DNA of 64,000 nucleotides from Lunularia cruciata (Eukaryota; Streptophyta; Marchantiopsida; Lunulariales; Lunulariaceae): NCBI GenBank assembly GCA_948567375.1, contig OX419759.1, positions 37,166,593 to 37,230,592 of the forward strand, read 5' to 3'. Shown piece by piece: positions 50,001 to 59,700 of this stretch (position 1 is its first letter; each line of letters starts with the position of its first letter). The notes under the pieces were generated by a model. It saw only the letters and a program-made list of their open reading frames with translations, ran no database searches and was not told where the DNA came from. The position numbers and the translations under genes were made by a program.

Positions 50001-53000
50001 AAGAGACCTCAACCAGTAAAGGGATGAAATCTGGGAGTTCAGCTTACAACTCAGAGGAGTGCCATGAGATAGTCAGCGATAAGGAGGGGTACTCAGCAGA
50101 AGAGCTGGATCGTGCAATGTTGGCAGAATCACAGTTGTCCTCAAACGGTTCTGGATGGTTCTTAGACTCAGGAGCCACCTCTCATATCTGTAATCAGAAG
50201 GAGCTGTTCTCAGCTCTTCAACCTCTGAAGATTCCCAAGAGTGTTCGTTGTGGACCTGGGATTCTGAATCCAGTGTTAGGAACTGGCAAAGTTCCTATTG
50301 CCTTCATGGGATGTTCTGAAAAAGACTATTTGGAAAATGTACTGTATGTTCCAGATTACACCAAGAACTTGATATCAGTACATAGCCTCATGGAGCATGG
50401 TGTGGATGTTCTGTTTGAAAGCAACAGAAATCAATGTACTTTGAAGAAAGGAGAGCTGGTCCTTGGGCATGGTACTGCCAAAGGGAAGCTGTTCAAGTTG
50501 ATGGAAGCTGATGGTTCTGATTCTACATTGGTAGCAGAAAACAGAAATGATATCCATCTCTGGCATTTGAGGTTAGGGCACTTGTCAGTGCAAAACCTAT
50601 TTGCTTTAGAGAAGGTAGTGGATGGGTTGAAACTAGATCCCAAAGGAAAACTCGAGTTCTGCATTGGGTGTGCAGAAGGTAAGGCACACAAGGCTCCTAT
50701 TCCCAAGAAATCTTCATCTAGAGCTTCTGGTATTCTAGATGTCATACATTCTGATGTATGGGGATACATGACTGAGAAGTCATTGAGTGGAGCAGCCTAC
50801 TATATTTCCTTTGTGGATGATTACAGTAGAAAGAGCTTTATCTATCTCATGAAAAGCAAGGATGAAGTGCTGCGAAAATTCCAGAAGTTTGTAGCCATGG
50901 CTGAGTCGCAGACTGGGAGGAAAGTCAAGCAATTGAGAACAGATGGAGGCAGAGAGTACAGGAATGAGGAATTCCTCTCTTTTCTGTCAGAAAAAGGAAT
51001 CCTCCTTGACTGTACAGCCAGAGACAGTCCTGCACAGAATGGAGTTGCAGAAAGGTTGAATAGGACACTGGTGGACAAAGCAATGGCAATGCTCCAACAT
51101 GCCAAGCTGGAGAGAAAGTTTTGGGGTGCTGCAATTAGCACTGCAAATTTTCTTAGAAATATCAATGGTACCACAGCATTGCAAGGAAGAACTCCTGAAG
51201 AATGCTGGAGTGGTAAGACACCTAATCTTTCAGCTTTGAAAGTCTTTGGATGTCCTGCCTATGTTCATATCCCCAAGGAGCAGAGGAGGAAGTTCACAAA
51301 GAAGGCTGAGAGAATATTTTTTGTAGGATATGAAGAGGGACTGAAAGGATATCTTCTGTACAATCCTAAGTCTGGACAGATCATCAGAAGTAGAGATGTA
51401 CTCTTTGAAGAATTGAGGACTTGGAGTGAGAACAGTGATGAGTTGCAGAAGCAAGCTGATCAGTTTGATCAGCCTGATCAATCTATCTTCCCAAGCTGCA
51501 GAGTCAGTTTTTCAGATAAATCATCAGAAGAGCAATCTCTACCTGAAGCTGATGGTTCACCAAAGGAGAGTCTGAAGGTGTACAAAAGAAGGCCTAAACA
51601 GACAGTGGTTTCTGATTCTGATACTACAGAAGATGACTCCCACAAGCAGACTGCAGATGCAGAATCTCTGAGTGAGACTCCAGAGATGTCAAGAGAGGGC
51701 ATGAATCTTCTGGGCACAGAGCCAAGAAGATCACAGAGAGATAGAAAACCTATTGACAGACTTGGTTTTCTATCAGAAGAGATGTTAGATGAATCTTACA
51801 TCTGTCATGAAGATTGTGATCCAGACACTTTACAGCAAGCTATGCTCAGACCAGATTCGAGTCAGTGGGAGTTGGCTATAGCAGAACAGAATTAGTCTCT
51901 TCAGACTAATGGTACATGGGTACTAGCTGATTTACCACCAGGTAGGAAAGCAATTGGCTGCAAATGGGTTTTCAGGGTCAAACGGGGAGCTGAGAATGAG
52001 ATCCTGAAGTACAAAGCAAGACTTGTTGCAAAGGGCTTCAATCAGAAAGCATCAATAGATTATTCAGAAACTTTTGCACCAGTTGCCAGGTATGGATCTA
52101 TTCGCATGCTTCTAGCTCTTGCAGCAGAGAGAGATTGGGAAGTGGAGCAGTTAGATGTGAAAACAGCCTTTCTCAATGGAGATTTGAGAGAGACTATTTA
52201 CATTTATGTTCCAGATGGATATACTGAAGGCAAAGGAAAAAAGTATGCTTGCTTAAGAAGGCTTTATATGGTCTTAAGCAAGCTCCTAGAGCCTGGTATG
52301 AGAAACTGGACTCATACTTGAGAGAGCAGGATTTCAAACGAGCAGATTCTGACATGAGTGTGTATACTAGAGATGATGTATACATAGCTGTATATGTAGA
52401 TGATCTGTTACTGTTGGGGAACAGTGAATCTATCAAAGGAGTGATAGATTTCTTGTGCTCTGTTTTTGAGATGACTATCCTTGGTCCTGTAAAACTCGTT
52501 TTGGGAATCAAAGTGAGCAGAGACAGAGAAGCAGGATGGATCCAGATCAGCCAACCACAGTATGTGAGATCCATACTAGCTAAGTATCAGATGACAGAGG
52601 CGAATCCTGTCTCTACACCTCTTGATCTGGGGTGGAAGCACAGCAGAATCATAGATGGGGAGGTGAATCTCTGTGACAAAGTTTTGTATCAGAGTGCTCT
52701 TGGTTCTCTAATGTTTATCATGGTCTGTACAAGACCAGATATATGCTATGCAGTGGGAGCACTAGCTAGATATACTAGCAACCCTGCACAAGTACATTGG
52801 AAAGGTATAAAGAGAGTATTTAGGTACTTAAAGGGTACTCAAGATGCATTCTTGGAGTACAAAAGGCAAGGTAACATACTCGCTCCTACTCTTGAAGCAT
52901 ATACATATGCTAGTTGGGGAGGTGACACAGATAACAGCAGATCAACTAGTGGATATGTAGTTATGCTTAGTGGTGGAGCAATCAGTTGGCGTAGTAAACA

Positions 53001-55527
53001 GCAAACATCTGTTGCACTGTCTACTACTGAGGCAGAATTTATGGCTGCCTCAAATGCTACTCAAGAAGTCATCTGGAACAGGAGACTTCTTAAGGAGCTG
53101 GGTTTTGAGCAGGAAAGTCCTACTACATTGTACGGTGACAATACAGGAAGTATAGCACTCAACAAAAATCCTGTACATCACCCAAGGACTAAGCACATTG
53201 AGATTAGAAGAAGATTTGTAGAGGAGAAAGAAAAGGAGAATGTAGTGAAGTTAGTTTACTGTCCTACACAGGAGATGACAGCAGATGTGTTTACAAAAGC
53301 ATGACCTAAACATAAACACATAAAATGTGTAGTAGAAATGGGAATAGTCCTAAACTCTCATTAAGTGGGAGTGTTAGTTTAGTTAATCTCTAATTGAGAG
53401 ACTTCTTTTATTTTTAAGGTTTTGTTAGAATTTTCTAGAAACACTGCTAGATATCTTCTACTTAGGGTAAAGAGGTGCGCAGCCCTAATTAGGGCTAAGC
53501 AAAACAACCCCCTTGGGTTTGCTGAAGTGTATATAAGAGTGCTTTCTACTCCTGTTTCAATTAGTTCTTCAACAAGGGTGATTCCTAACACCTCTTCCTT
53601 GCATTTCGTGAAGTCTTAAGTTGCCTAACATCATCTCAGGATTGTCTTTTGATATCTCAGTATTAGAGGCTACTAGTTCTGCGTGAGAGAACCTACTTGA
53701 TGCTTGTGAGCTGTGATACAAAGAGAGAGGTCTAGTATTGCAGTAGTGATGTCTGATACATCAGAGATAAGAGGGAGTGATAGACCTTCCACTATAAAGA
53801 GTAGGAAGCATGGTTCTTATCAGAGTATATGCCTGGAAGCAATTTTGTGCGTCAGAAATCACTTTTATTGTTGTGAACTCTTCCCAGACAAATTGTTGAT
53901 GAATGTGTACCTCGTTGCTCGCTTGACTTCAATGAGTAAAAACAGTCTGCTTTCATGGTCCTGCTCCTTCCCCTGCTTACCAGTATTGTCCGTGCTCCTT
54001 GTACATGTACCCACTCCACACTAGACGTCATTGCTGCAGTAGAGTGGTTTATTGCTGTAATTTCCTCCCGTAAGTGTTGAGGATTAGTGTATCAAATAGA
54101 GTGAGTAGATTTGTAGTATTGGTTCTCCTATCGTCAGACATCAAGAATCTTTCTTCTAGCTTCCCTGTCTTGTGGGGGATATGAACTTCGAAGACGAAAA
54201 GGAATTTAATGCATTCCAGACTATGTCCTCCATTGAACCAAAAGATTTGAACATATCATTACACAGTATCTCCTATGCTGAGCATTTGAGTTGGACTTCG
54301 CAATTCCAACGGGTCTTTCAGGTTATCATGACAGCCATGTCTATGGCATACGACGTGATGAATAAGCTTACCAACCAAGAGCCAGAAATTAAAACGAAGA
54401 AAAAGGGGGAGAAGGGGTCGAAAGGGGAGAAGAGGGTAATGGCGGAGAAAACCTCAGAAAAAGCAGCGAAGAAGGACAAGCCCAAGAAGTCGGAGAAAAA
54501 GTTCGAGGATGCAGATGGACCCAAAGAAACAGATGCGTCGACAGAGATTGTTGAAACCCCTCCTCCAGCAATTGAGGAAGGCTGTCCACCAGCAACGGCT
54601 CGTGAGCATCAAGTCTTCCTACAGCGTTTACAACGAATAGGTGAGTCGATTTCTTTCCCCTTACTGAAGTTATCCACTCCTCCAGCTTGGTATAATGTCT
54701 GCTCGGACGTTTAGACAGTGGCTTCCTACTCAGTTGGACGCACGAATATCTTGAGCTCAATATTCGTGAGTCGAATATTTTTAAGAGTTAAGAATATGAC
54801 CTTCCATGTGGAAGTCGGTGGTGTTTTTAATCACCTACTCCGGAGAAGTGAGAACATTAGTGTTCTAGTTCATGTTGGAAGAGATGTACGCTGTTCAATA
54901 ATATATACAGATAGGAAGTCAAGTGTCAAGTGACACTTTCCGTCAAGGATATTCAGTTTCAGTTATATACGTGGCCTGGAGTCTTTGTTGTTGCAGCAAA
55001 AGTTGCACTCAAGTACTTCATAGAGTTGCAACCAATCGTAGACGGAGCTTACAGGAGAATGGATGAATGGGGAATGTCAAGATTGAATGTAATGTACCTG
55101 CATCCATCACTTTGATCTCGCATGAACTCCATTGTCAATCTTAGTGCAATATTTCTGGCTCATCAGTATCAGCATTTTTCTTGCTGTCCAAATCTCTCAC
55201 GTGATGGTTGTGGCATGCACTTATCAGCCATCTCCATTGCAATTCAGAATAAGAAGTCTACAACACTCTTTCTCATAACGTATCCTCAGGCGGTGTTTCT
55301 GGAGCGATTTGTGTTTATCATGTGCTCAGTGAATTTTGAAGTCCTTGCTGCAAAGCAGAACTTACCCTAAAGTTGGAGTTCAATGCTGATGGCAATAGGT
55401 AGAAGCAGAGGTGGTAAGGGAGGTGCTGTACTTGGCAACGCAAGCAGTAGACGAAAACATACCACTCTGGTACAAAGTGTATATGAATCAAGACCAGTTC
55501 CTCATTGATGAATCTCAGCTTCAGATG
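37280..55527 (+). CDS. SPEF2: SPEF2/CPC1-like axonemal central-pair protein (partial; split by a retroelement)
   Basis: Exons with matching phases, 5' to 3': 37280-37399, 37689-37772, 38035-38234, 38345-38429, 39433-39714, 40084-40170, 40346-40645, 40910-41005, 41648-41830, 42160-42424, 42735-42833, 42947-43446, 43738-43798, 44001-44036, 44298-44327, 44521-44759, 44968-45119, 45257-46150, 46445-46535, 46958-47070, 47172-47240, 47455-47574, 47767-47862, then 54160-54640, 54997-55088 and 55399-55527. They give about 1,600 codons (human SPEF2 is about 1,820). The protein is a structural component of the C1 central-pair microtubule in motile flagella and has a built-in adenylate kinase domain. 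Not found: the N-terminal CH domain, some exons near 48-48.7 kb, and the C-terminal end after 55527. A copia element fills 48721-53822. Whether the gene still works is uncertain. Confidence 0.85.
41648..45119 (+). CDS. SPEF2: SPEF2-like gene, adenylate-kinase-like core
   Basis: The exon at 41648 has [18 protein letters not shown], which aligns with the W.ELF..G segment before the kinase of human SPEF2. A Walker A motif is split by an intron: the exon ending 42424 gives VVGAAYT and the next gives GKTTVAK, so GAAYTGKT fits G-x4-G-K-T. After a long Lys-rich insert come WGFVLDGFP (44521 exon), the DGFP motif of adenylate kinases, and then [16 protein letters not shown] (44968 exon), the lid-domain signature. 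Three very small exons (61, 36 and 30 bases) encode part of the insert and all share phase 1. The exon ending 45119 and the next one starting 45257 do not join in frame. A 19-base microexon at 45157-45175 between AG and GT would restore it. Confidence 0.85.
45257..46150 (+). CDS. SPEF2: SPEF2-like gene, large Ala/Lys/Glu-rich helical exon
   Basis: One 894-base exon (298 codons) is rich in Ala, Lys and Glu, for example [18 protein letters not shown] and [17 protein letters not shown], then a charged tail with [13 protein letters not shown] and repeated GK/EK pairs. Human SPEF2 has the same kind of poly-Ala/Glu helix followed by a Lys-rich tail at this point, so position and composition both agree. 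The frame remains open to 46174, but the donor AG|GTTTCG at 46150/46151 is used because the next exons continue the family alignment. Confidence 0.82.
46445..47862 (+). CDS. SPEF2: SPEF2-like gene, conserved central segment
   Basis: Five exons with agreeing phases carry the best-conserved SPEF2 block. [20 protein letters not shown] aligns with W..IE..Y......V...[23 protein letters not shown], followed by EFQ, aligns with [32 protein letters not shown] aligns with K.ELH.RV..L...[20 protein letters not shown] aligns with the ....LMQ.E segment. The last exon may end at AG|GCAAGT (47862/47863), a GC-AG intron with otherwise perfect donor consensus. The GT four bases later would leave a different phase. 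Confidence 0.85.
47863..48720 (+). other. SPEF2-like gene: unresolved exon/intron stretch before the copia insertion
   Basis: At least one exon is expected here. A frame ending at a good donor near 48438 (PLPKLHK|GTAGGA) and a frame open from about 48530 into the insertion site at 48720 (ending [12 protein letters not shown]) are candidates. On the other side of the element the same frame continues [12 protein letters not shown] for about 20 codons. The insertion may therefore lie in an exon, but this is not proved. Confidence 0.4.
48721..49171 (+). repeat. Copia copy 1, 5' LTR
   Basis: Runs TGTTAGTTTAG to TTCTTATCA. It has a TATA-like GTATATAAGAG near 48879. The gag-pol start codon (MSDTSE) is at 49098, so the last 74 bases of the LTR are coding. 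Confidence 0.95.
49172..49185 (+). other. Primer-binding site, half-tRNA-iMet type
   Basis: GGTTATGGGCCCAC directly follows the LTR. It is complementary to GUGGGCCCAUAACC, the anticodon arm of plant initiator tRNA-Met, and not to the tRNA 3' end. The same sequence follows the other two 5' LTRs. It lies inside the gag frame. Confidence 0.85.
53363..53371 (+). other. Polypurine tract of copia copy 1
   Basis: AAGTGGGAG immediately precedes the 3' LTR, as usual in copia elements. Copy 2 has AAGTAGGAG in the same place. Confidence 0.8.
53372..53822 (+). repeat. Copia copy 1, 3' LTR
   Basis: 451 bases, the same length as the 5' LTR, running on through the gag start region to TTCTTATCA. The duplication GAGTA follows directly, which fixes this end. 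Confidence 0.95.
54160..55527 (+). CDS. SPEF2: SPEF2-like gene, exons 3' of the copia insertion
   Basis: Three exons with agreeing phases: 54160-54640 (donor GTGAGT), 54997-55088 and 55399-55527 (donor GTAAGT). The first ends in a Lys-rich linker like the large exon upstream. The second ([20 protein letters not shown], then EWGMSRLN) and third ([20 protein letters not shown], then LIDE) match the late SPEF2 segment with Y..M..W and ..L....F.IDE. No further exon is found before the repeats that begin near 55.6 kb. The animal protein continues for a couple of hundred residues, so the 3' end is displaced beyond the nest or missing. Confidence 0.8.
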
Positions 55528-55615
55528 GTAAGTTTCACCTTCCTATGTTCTTTGAAAGTGCTCCGGCGAACATCTCTATACATGTCAAGCTACTTCACAG
55601 ACTGACTTCACACCT

Positions 55616-55800
55616 CTATTGATAGAAAATGCACTTAAATGGAAGTGCACTGTGAGGAAGTGAGGCACTGAGAGGAAGTGACTGTGAGTAAACGATTAAC
55701 TTGTGTAATCCCTTAGACAGGGATTCTATAGTAACAATGCTGAGAGGGCTCTCAAGCATAGTTAGTGGTCCACTAAGTCCACTACCTCCACTACATAGTG
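55616..55800 (+). repeat. Interspersed repeat C, copy 1
   Basis: It starts TGATAGAAAATGCAC and contains AATCCCTTAGACAGGGATT, GGGCTCTCAAGCATAGTTAG and TGGTCCACTAAGTCCACTAC. The same order of blocks recurs at 56219-56301 and, after the copia copy 2 insertion, at 62152-62230. Confidence 0.75.
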
Positions 55801-56301
55801 CTGATGTAACGCTGACCACAAATGCATATTATATAAATCTAACATCTATCCATGCCGCGACAAGGACAATCTGATATGTCAAAAATATTTGATAGAGGTA
55901 GTCAGAAGTTTTGAGGTTTAGGGTAATGGCCCGCCTCTGACTGTTTTGGCCGATGCTCGTGCTGGTAGATTCTTCTGATCTTTCATATCGACCTCTGGTT
56001 TCACATGCGTTGGATTCCATGTATTAACAGCATTGTTGTTGAAAAAAAAACATATTCATTGTAATCTCTGAGTTTCACAAGTAGTACCTGAAGTATACAC
56101 TGGTGAAATGCCAAGATTGAAAGAGTGTCAGATTTTAGTGTCGTCCTATATCTTATTGACATGAAATTGAAAAAAAGTGCATTGTAGATATTTTCCCCAG
56201 CTAACATAAGCCGTGTTCTTGACAGAAAATGCACTGTGAGGAAGCAAGGCACCGTGACGAAAAGATTAACTTATAAAATCCCTTAGACAGAGATTATATT
56301 G

Positions 56302-56740
56302 TGTTAGTTGTGATAATCTCTAGTTTAGTGACTAGATACATGACTAGGCTAGATACATGATTAGGGTGAAGTGAGGGCGCAGCCTCAATTAGGGCTCTGC
56401 AAAGCAACCTGCTAGAGCTTGCTTGTGTATATATATGAGTGCTCTCTGCTCATGTTAAGGTAAGTTCTCATACAAGGATCATTCCCAGCACCTTGTACCT
56501 TGTTTAGGGTGTGTTCTATGCTGCTTCCCACTGGGGTACCTTTCATGCTGCGTTAGTGCTGCTGTGTACTATCTTTGAAGGCTCTGAGAGAGAGTGAGTT
56601 GAATATTGCTGAGTGCAATTAGGAGTGTCTACTCTGGTGAGACTAGGAAAGCTGAGTGCTAGGATGTCTGATACATCAGAAGTCAGAATGACTGAGGATA
56701 GACCATCTACTTCAAAGACTAGGAAGAAAGGTTCTCATCA
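56302..56740 (+). repeat. Copia copy 2, 5' LTR
   Basis: Runs TGTTAGTTGTGATAATC to GTTCTCATCA. The promoter-like TATATATATGAGTGC is near 56430. The start codon of the gag-pol frame is at 56664, inside the LTR. Confidence 0.96.
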
Positions 56741-59700
56741 GGTTATGGGCCCACAATCACCATTGGGGTTGATAGGAGAACTCAGAGAACTAGAGAAACT
56801 AGGAAACACTAATTACAAAGCCTGGGCTTTGGATGTGAAGTGTATCCTAGACAGTTATGACTGTTTGGACTTGGCACTAGAAGCTCATGATATAGATGAG
56901 CTTGAGTCCAACAAGGAGGAGAGAATCAAGCATTCTACTACTAGGAGGTTTCTGCTAAGGGCTATGCAAGAGCCAGTCAGAGACCTAGTAGACACTTATG
57001 CTTGGAGTTGGGAGATCTGGCTCAAACTCAAGAATTTTTACTCTGTTGAGAGGCTGGAAAGTTCCAGTAGGATCTGGGATGGGATGTGGAACACTAAACT
57101 TGCAGATGGTGAAGACTTTACTTTGCACGTGTCAAAGTTACAGAAGGTCTTCAAGAGTGTCAAGGAGGATGGGTGTCCTCTTACAGAGAAATATGAGATT
57201 AACCATCTCTTGAGGACTCTCCCTCCAAGCTACCAGCCTATCAAAGTAGCTCTAAAAGTTCTACCTGTTGAAGTTGTCACATGGGATTATGTGATAAACA
57301 GATTGCTGGTGTTTAGCAGAGACAGAGAGGACCTAGAGATGAAGTTTAATGATTTGGGAGATTCTGCTCTGTTCAGTGCTTCTTCTCAGTCAAGGAGAGT
57401 GCCAGATAGAAGAGTGAGCAAACCAGAGCAATCCAGAGTGAGTAAATCTGGTAAAGGGGTTAGTAGTGTTGCTAACATGATCTGTTATTTCTGTCATGGG
57501 AAAGGTCATGTTGCACCTATATGTCCCAAGAGAGGAGAAAGGAGAGAACGAGAGCTGAAGAAGGTAGGAAAGGGACCTCAACCAGTAAGAGGTCGAAAAT
57601 TTCCGAGTTCAGCTTACAACACAGAGGAGTGCAATGAGATAAAAAGCGATGAGGAGGGGTACTCAGTAGAAGAGCTAGATTGTGGAATGTTGGCAGAATC
57701 GCAGTTGTCCACAAACAGTTCTGGATGGTTCTTGGGTTCTGGAGCCACCTCTCATATCTGTTACCAGAAGGAGCTGTTCTCAACTCTTCAACCTCTGAAG
57801 ATTCCAAAGAGTGTTCATTGTGGACCTGGGATTCTAAATCCAGTGTTAGGAACTGGCAAAGTTCCTATTGCCTTCATGGGAAGATCTTACACAAGTTCTT
57901 GTAAGAGCTATTTGCAAGATGTGCTCTATGTTCCAGATTACACCAAGAACTTGATATCAGTACATTGCCTCATGGAGCATGGAGTGGATGTTCTGTTTGA
58001 AAGCAACAGAAATCAATGCACTTTGAAGAAAGGAGAGATGGTCCTTGGATATGGCACTGCCAGAGGGAAGCTGTTCAAGTTGATGGAAGCTGATGGTTCT
58101 GATTCTACATTGGTAGCAGAAAACAGAAATGATATCCATCTGTGGCATTTGAGGTTAGGGCACTTGTCAGTGCAAAACCTATATGCTTTAGAGAAGGTAG
58201 TGGATGGGTTGAAACTGGATCCCAAAGGAAAACTCGAGTTCTGCATTGGGTGTGCAGAAGGTAAGGCACACAAGGCTCCTATCCCCAAGAAATTTTCATC
58301 TAGAGCTTCTGGTGTTCTCGATGTCATACATTCTGATGTATGGGGATACATGACTGAGAAGTCATTGAGTGGAGCAGCCTACTACATTTCCTTTGTGGAT
58401 GATTACAGTAGAAAGAGCTTTATCTATCTCATGAAAAGCAAGGATGAAGTGCTGCGAAAATTCCAGAAGTTTGTAGCCATGGCTGAGTTGCAGACTGGGA
58501 GGAAAGTCAAGCAATTGAGAACAGATGGAGGCAGGGAATACAGGAATGAGGAATTTCTCTCCTTTCTGTCAGAGAAAGGAATCCTTCTTGACTGTACAGC
58601 CAGAGACAGTCCTGCACAGAATGGAGTTGCAGAAAGGTTGAATAGGACACTGGTGGACAAAGCATTGGCCATGCTCCAACATGCCAAGCTGGAGAGAAAG
58701 TTTTGGGGTGCTGCAATTAGCACTGCAAATTACCTTAGAAATATCAGTGGTACCACAGCATTGCAAGGAAGAACTCCTGAAGAATGTTGGAGTGGTAAGA
58801 AACCTAATCTTTCAGCTTTGAAGGTTTTTGGATGTCCTGCCTATGTTTATATTCCCAAGGAGCAAAAGAGGAAATTCACAAAGAAAGCTGAGAGAATGCT
58901 CTTTGTAGGATATGAAGAGGGACTGAAAGGATATCTTCTGTACAATCCTAAGTCTAGACAGATCATCAGAAGTAGAGATGTACTCTTTGAAGAATTGAGG
59001 ACTTGGAGTGAGAACAGTGATGAGTTGCAGAAGCAAGCTGATCAGTATGATCAGCCTGATCGACCTATCTTCCCAAGCTGCAGAGTCAGTTTTTCAGATA
59101 AATCATCAGAAGAGCAATCTCTACCTGAAGCTGATGGTTCACCAAAGGAGAGTCTGAAGGTGTACACAAGAAGGCCTAAACAGACGATGGTATCTGATTC
59201 TGATACTACAGAAGAAGACTCCCACAAGCAGACTGCAGATGCAGAATCTCTGAGTGAGATTCCGGAGATGTCAAAAGATGACATGAAACTTCTCGGCACA
59301 GAGCCAAGAAGATCACAGAGAGATAGAAAACCTATTGACAGACTTGGTTTTCTATCAGAAGAGATGTTAGATGAATCTTACATCTGTCATGAAGATTGTG
59401 ATCCAGACACTTTACAGCAAGCTTTGCTCAGACCAGATTCGAGTCAGTGGGAGTTGGCTATAGCAGAAGAGAAGAAGTCTCTTCAGACTAATGGTACATG
59501 GGTACTAGCTGATTTACCACCAGGTAGGAAAGCAATTGGTTGTAAATGGGTTTTCAGGGTCAAACGTGGAGCTGAGAATGAGATCCTGAAGTACAAGGCA
59601 AGACTTGTTGCAAAGGGCTTCAATCAGAAAGCATCAATAGATTATTCAGAAACTTTTGCACCAGTTGCCAGGTATGGATCTATTCGCATGCTTCTAGCTC

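Larger units (their letters stand above)
48721..53822 (+). mobile_element. Ty1/copia LTR retrotransposon, copy 1 (broken, older)
   Basis: A 5,102-base element with 451-base LTRs beginning TG and ending CA, flanked by the perfect 5-base duplication GAGTA (48716-48720 and 53823-53827). It lies in the SPEF2-like gene in the same orientation. Parts in copia order: gag with a CCHC knuckle (about 49.1-50.0 kb), protease (near 50.15 kb), integrase (about 50.56-51.2 kb), reverse transcriptase (about 51.9-52.7 kb), RNase H (about 52.85-53.3 kb). The coding region is broken about four times. LTRs differ at roughly 31 of 451 positions (~7%), so it is clearly older than copy 2. With usual plant LTR rates that is of the order of 3-5 million years. 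Confidence 0.95.

Noticed and set aside
50375-51717. Open frames on the strand opposite copia copy 1 (and the same in copy 2)
   Set aside because: Shadows of the copia coding region; they repeat in both elements because the sense strand is conserved.
49722-53304. Treating copia copy 1 fragments as several separate host genes
   Set aside because: All fall in copia order between two LTRs with a target duplication and align with copy 2.
53733-53822. A gag fragment downstream of the copy 1 3' LTR
   Set aside because: The LTR itself contains the gag start. The 5-base duplication follows directly after it, so there is no separate fragment.
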